Source: Anaerolineae bacterium
GTDB lineage: Bacteria; Chloroflexota; Anaerolineae; JAAYZQ01
Direction: 5' to 3'
Assembly: GCA_016929795.1 (NCBI GenBank)
Contig: JAFGIA010000040.1
Span: 1-33,098 of the forward strand
Length of the DNA: 33,098 nt
Positions 31,211 through 33,098 of this stretch are shown here, piece by piece. Position 1 is the stretch's first letter. Each line of letters opens with the position of its first letter. The notes beneath the pieces are model-generated. The model made no database searches. It saw nothing but the letters and a program-made list of their open reading frames with translations, and was not told the origin of the DNA. Position numbers and translations under genes: made by a program.

Positions 31211-33098
31211 ATGAGTCGATACATTGCCACCCGGGCTCTGCGCGGTGCCAACCTGATCGTCAAAGAGTTTGAGACGGCTCTGGATGCGGCGATCACAGAG
31301 TTTGGGGCAGACAAAGAAGTCGCGTTCACCAATACCGCCTATTTTCTTCCCACCATCCTCGGCTACACCGGGATGGAGGTCAGCACCCTGGGCGGCCTGA
31401 AGCCGGTGTTGAGTCACTGCCAGACCCTGCTCACCAGCCCGCCTGGCAACCAGACCTGGCTGCCCTACCTGGGCGAGACGCTCGATGCCGGTGTCGCCAC
31501 ACTCCTGGCCGAAGAGGGCATCATGGCCATGCGCTTTATCCGTGGCCTCGAACCGCAGAAAATGCCCGGCATCGAGCTCACCGGCACCAGCGCCCCCAGC
31601 GAGCACGGCTACCTGAACGGCCCCATCGACGACATCCAGCTCCGCAGTTGGGGCATCCAGCTCGTCGACGGCCGCATGCCCGGCTTTGCCGCCATCATCG
31701 GCTGTGCCAAGACGAACCAGGCCGCCGTCGAGATCGTGCGCCAGCTCCAGCGGCGCAACATCCTCATCTTCCTGACCGGTAACGTCAACGGCCGCAGCGT
31801 CATCCACCAGCTCATGGAAGAGGGCGTCGAGATGGGCTACGATACCTACATCGTGCCCTTTGGCATGGACACCATCTCGACCGTCTACCCGATGGGCTTT
31901 GCCACCCGCTCCGCGCTCACCTTTGGCGGCATGAAGGGTGGGCAGGCGCGCAACATCCTCCTTTACAACAAGTACCGCGTCTTTGCCTTTGCCCTCGCCC
32001 TGGGTGAGGTCGACGATCTGAAATACGCCACGGCCGCCGGCGCCATCAACTATGGCTTCCCGGTCATTGCCGACACGGTCATCCCCGAAATCCGCCCCAC
32101 CGGCGTCACCCAATACGAGCACGTCATTTCCATGCCGTGGGACGACATCGAGGGGGAGACCGACGCCGACAAGGCGGCGCGCTTTGTGCAGCAGGCCATC
32201 GAAGTGCGCGGCGTCAAGATCAAGATCACCGAAGTGCCCGTGCCCGTTCCCTACGGCTCCGCCTTCGAGGGCGAGCGCGTGCGCAAGGCCGACCTGCGCG
32301 TCGAATTCGGCGGCAAGCACTCGCGCTGCTTTGAATACCTGCGCATGGTCGACCTCGACCAGGTCGAAGACCACAAGATCGAGATCATCGGCCCTGACTT
32401 CAAAGACGTCCCCGAGGCGGGCTACATGGACCTGGGCATCGTCGTCGAGGTGGCCGGCCGCAAGATGCAAGAGGACTTTGAGCCCGTTCTCGAGCGCCAG
32501 ATCCACTACTTTGTCAACGGCGCCAGCGGCATCCAGCACATCGGCCAGCGCGACATCGCCTGGATCCGCCTCAGCAAGGCTGCGGTCGACAAGGGCTTTA
32601 ACCTGAAACACTTTGGCGAGATCTTGCACGCCCGCTTCCACGGAGATTTCGGCGCCATCGTCGACAAGGTGCAGGTCAAGATCTTTACCGATCCGGTGCT
32701 TCACGCCGAGTGGCTGGATAAAGCTCGCGTCGCGTACGACTATCGCAACCAGCGCCTGGCCGAGATGACCGACGAAGCGGTGGACGAGTTCTATTCCTGC
32801 ACGCTCTGCCAGAGCTTTGCGCCCGACCACGTGTGCGTCGTCAGTCCCGAGCGCCTGGGCCTGTGTGGCGCCTACAACTGGCTTGACTGCAAGGCCAGCT
32901 TCCAGATCAATCCCACCGGGCCGAACCAGCCGATCACCAAGGGCCGGGCGATCGACCCCTGGACCGGTGTTTTTGACAACGTCAACGACTTTGTGCAGCA
33001 GGCCTCGCACAGCGCAGTCGACACGGTGACCATGTACTCGATCATGGAGTACCCGATGACGAGCTGCGGCTGCTTCGAGTGCATCATGATGATCCTGC
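31211..33098 (+). CDS. acsB: Acetyl-CoA synthase catalytic subunit, 3' end outside window
   Basis: ATG 31211 follows AAAGGAGAAGG. The frame is open for 629 codons to the window end, against about 730 for a full bacterial AcsB. The N-terminal CODH-contacting domain is present (AYFLPTILGYTG, then AAIIGCAKTNQAAVEIVRQL), so this is the bacterial AcsB form and not the short archaeal CdhC. A-cluster ligands are in place with Moorella spacing: Cys530, Cys533, Cys542 and Cys552 for the [4Fe-4S] part, and C-G-C (Cys619, Cys621) for the nickel sites. The enzyme joins CO, a methyl group from the corrinoid protein, and CoA. The acsCDE partners would lie beyond the window, if present. Confidence 0.95.
   Translation, partial: MSRYIATRALRGANLIVKEFETALDAAITEFGADKEVAFTNTAYFLPTILGYTGMEVSTLGGLKPVLSHCQTLLTSPPGNQTWLPYLGETLDAGVATLLAEEGIMAMRFIRGLEPQKMPGIELTGTSAPSEHGYLNGPIDDIQLRSWGIQLVDGRMPGFAAIIGCAKTNQAAVEIVRQLQRRNILIFLTGNVNGRSVIHQLMEEGVEMGYDTYIVPFGMDTISTVYPMGFATRSALTFGGMKGGQARNILLYNKYRVFAFALALGEVDDLKYATAAGAINYGFPVIADTVIPEIRPTGVTQYEHVISMPWDDIEGETDADKAARFVQQAIEVRGVKIKITEVPVPVPYGSAFEGERVRKADLRVEFGGKHSRCFEYLRMVDLDQVEDHKIEIIGPDFKDVPEAGYMDLGIVVEVAGRKMQEDFEPVLERQIHYFVNGASGIQHIGQRDIAWIRLSKAAVDKGFNLKHFGEILHARFHGDFGAIVDKVQVKIFTDPVLHAEWLDKARVAYDYRNQRLAEMTDEAVDEFYSCTLCQSFAPDHVCVVSPERLGLCGAYNWLDCKASFQINPTGPNQPITKGRAIDPWTGVFDNVNDFVQQASHSAVDTVTMYSIMEYPMTSCGCFECIMMIL

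Noticed and set aside
31208..33010. Long reverse-strand ORF opposite acsB (about 600 codons)
   Set aside because: It mirrors a clear AcsB gene in GC-rich DNA. The translation is low-complexity, rich in V/D/H, with no recognisable domain.

Overview
The window is high-GC bacterial chromosome and looks like Chloroflexota, probably Anaerolineae-like. This is inferred from the BTAD/SARP-type regulator with a short leaderless W-R-A-S-L-type partner gene, the Cys-lipoproteins with TPR and PsbP-like parts, the DUF2723 and LPG-synthase-TM membrane proteins, and the style of the folate and CO genes. No rRNA, tRNA, IS element or CRISPR array was found.

Positions 1-10253 hold accessory and housekeeping genes: a truncated SARP-family regulator (minus), a divergent small leaderless ORF followed by two lipoproteins (plus), a DinB-like protein and an RlmI-like rRNA methyltransferase (minus), a THUMP-domain RNA methyltransferase (plus), a small Cys/Trp-rich protein (minus), and a minus-strand cluster of a GntR/FCD regulator, a flippase-like membrane protein and a DUF2723 glycosyltransferase-like protein. 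Intergenic sites are well formed. They include 11-bp tandem repeats 8 bp upstream of a TATAAT box (classic SARP operator geometry) and two short leader ORFs coupled to the RNA methyltransferases.

Positions 10254-33098 hold a plus-strand Wood-Ljungdahl gene set. First comes a promoter with a ~230-nt leader ending in a terminator-like hairpin. Then follow hdrA1 (tandem HdrA halves), mvhD1, hdrC, hdrB, a giant 1525-residue hdrA2 with an NfnB/GltD-like NAD(P)H module inserted between its ferredoxin motifs, mvhD2 with an in-frame TGA best read as selenocysteine, metV and metF. Next are fchA, folD, a MazG-like gene, a DAO-family flavoenzyme, fhs (MTHFD1-like), a small HMA-like protein without CxxC, cooS, and acsB, which runs off the end.

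Taken together: Fhs makes formyl-THF, FchA makes methenyl-THF and FolD makes methylene-THF. MetFV with the Hdr/MvhD proteins would interconvert methylene- and methyl-THF. CooS and AcsB handle CO and acetyl-CoA. The most novel part is the predicted MetFV-HdrABC-MvhD flavin-based electron bifurcating (or confurcating) complex. It has two HdrA paralogues, one carrying its own NAD(P)H dehydrogenase module, and two MvhD paralogues, one a selenoprotein. A second notable point is that FolD has Ile where the catalytic Lys54 should be, next to a dedicated cyclohydrolase gene. The direction of the pathway (acetogenic or oxidative) cannot be read from the sequence.
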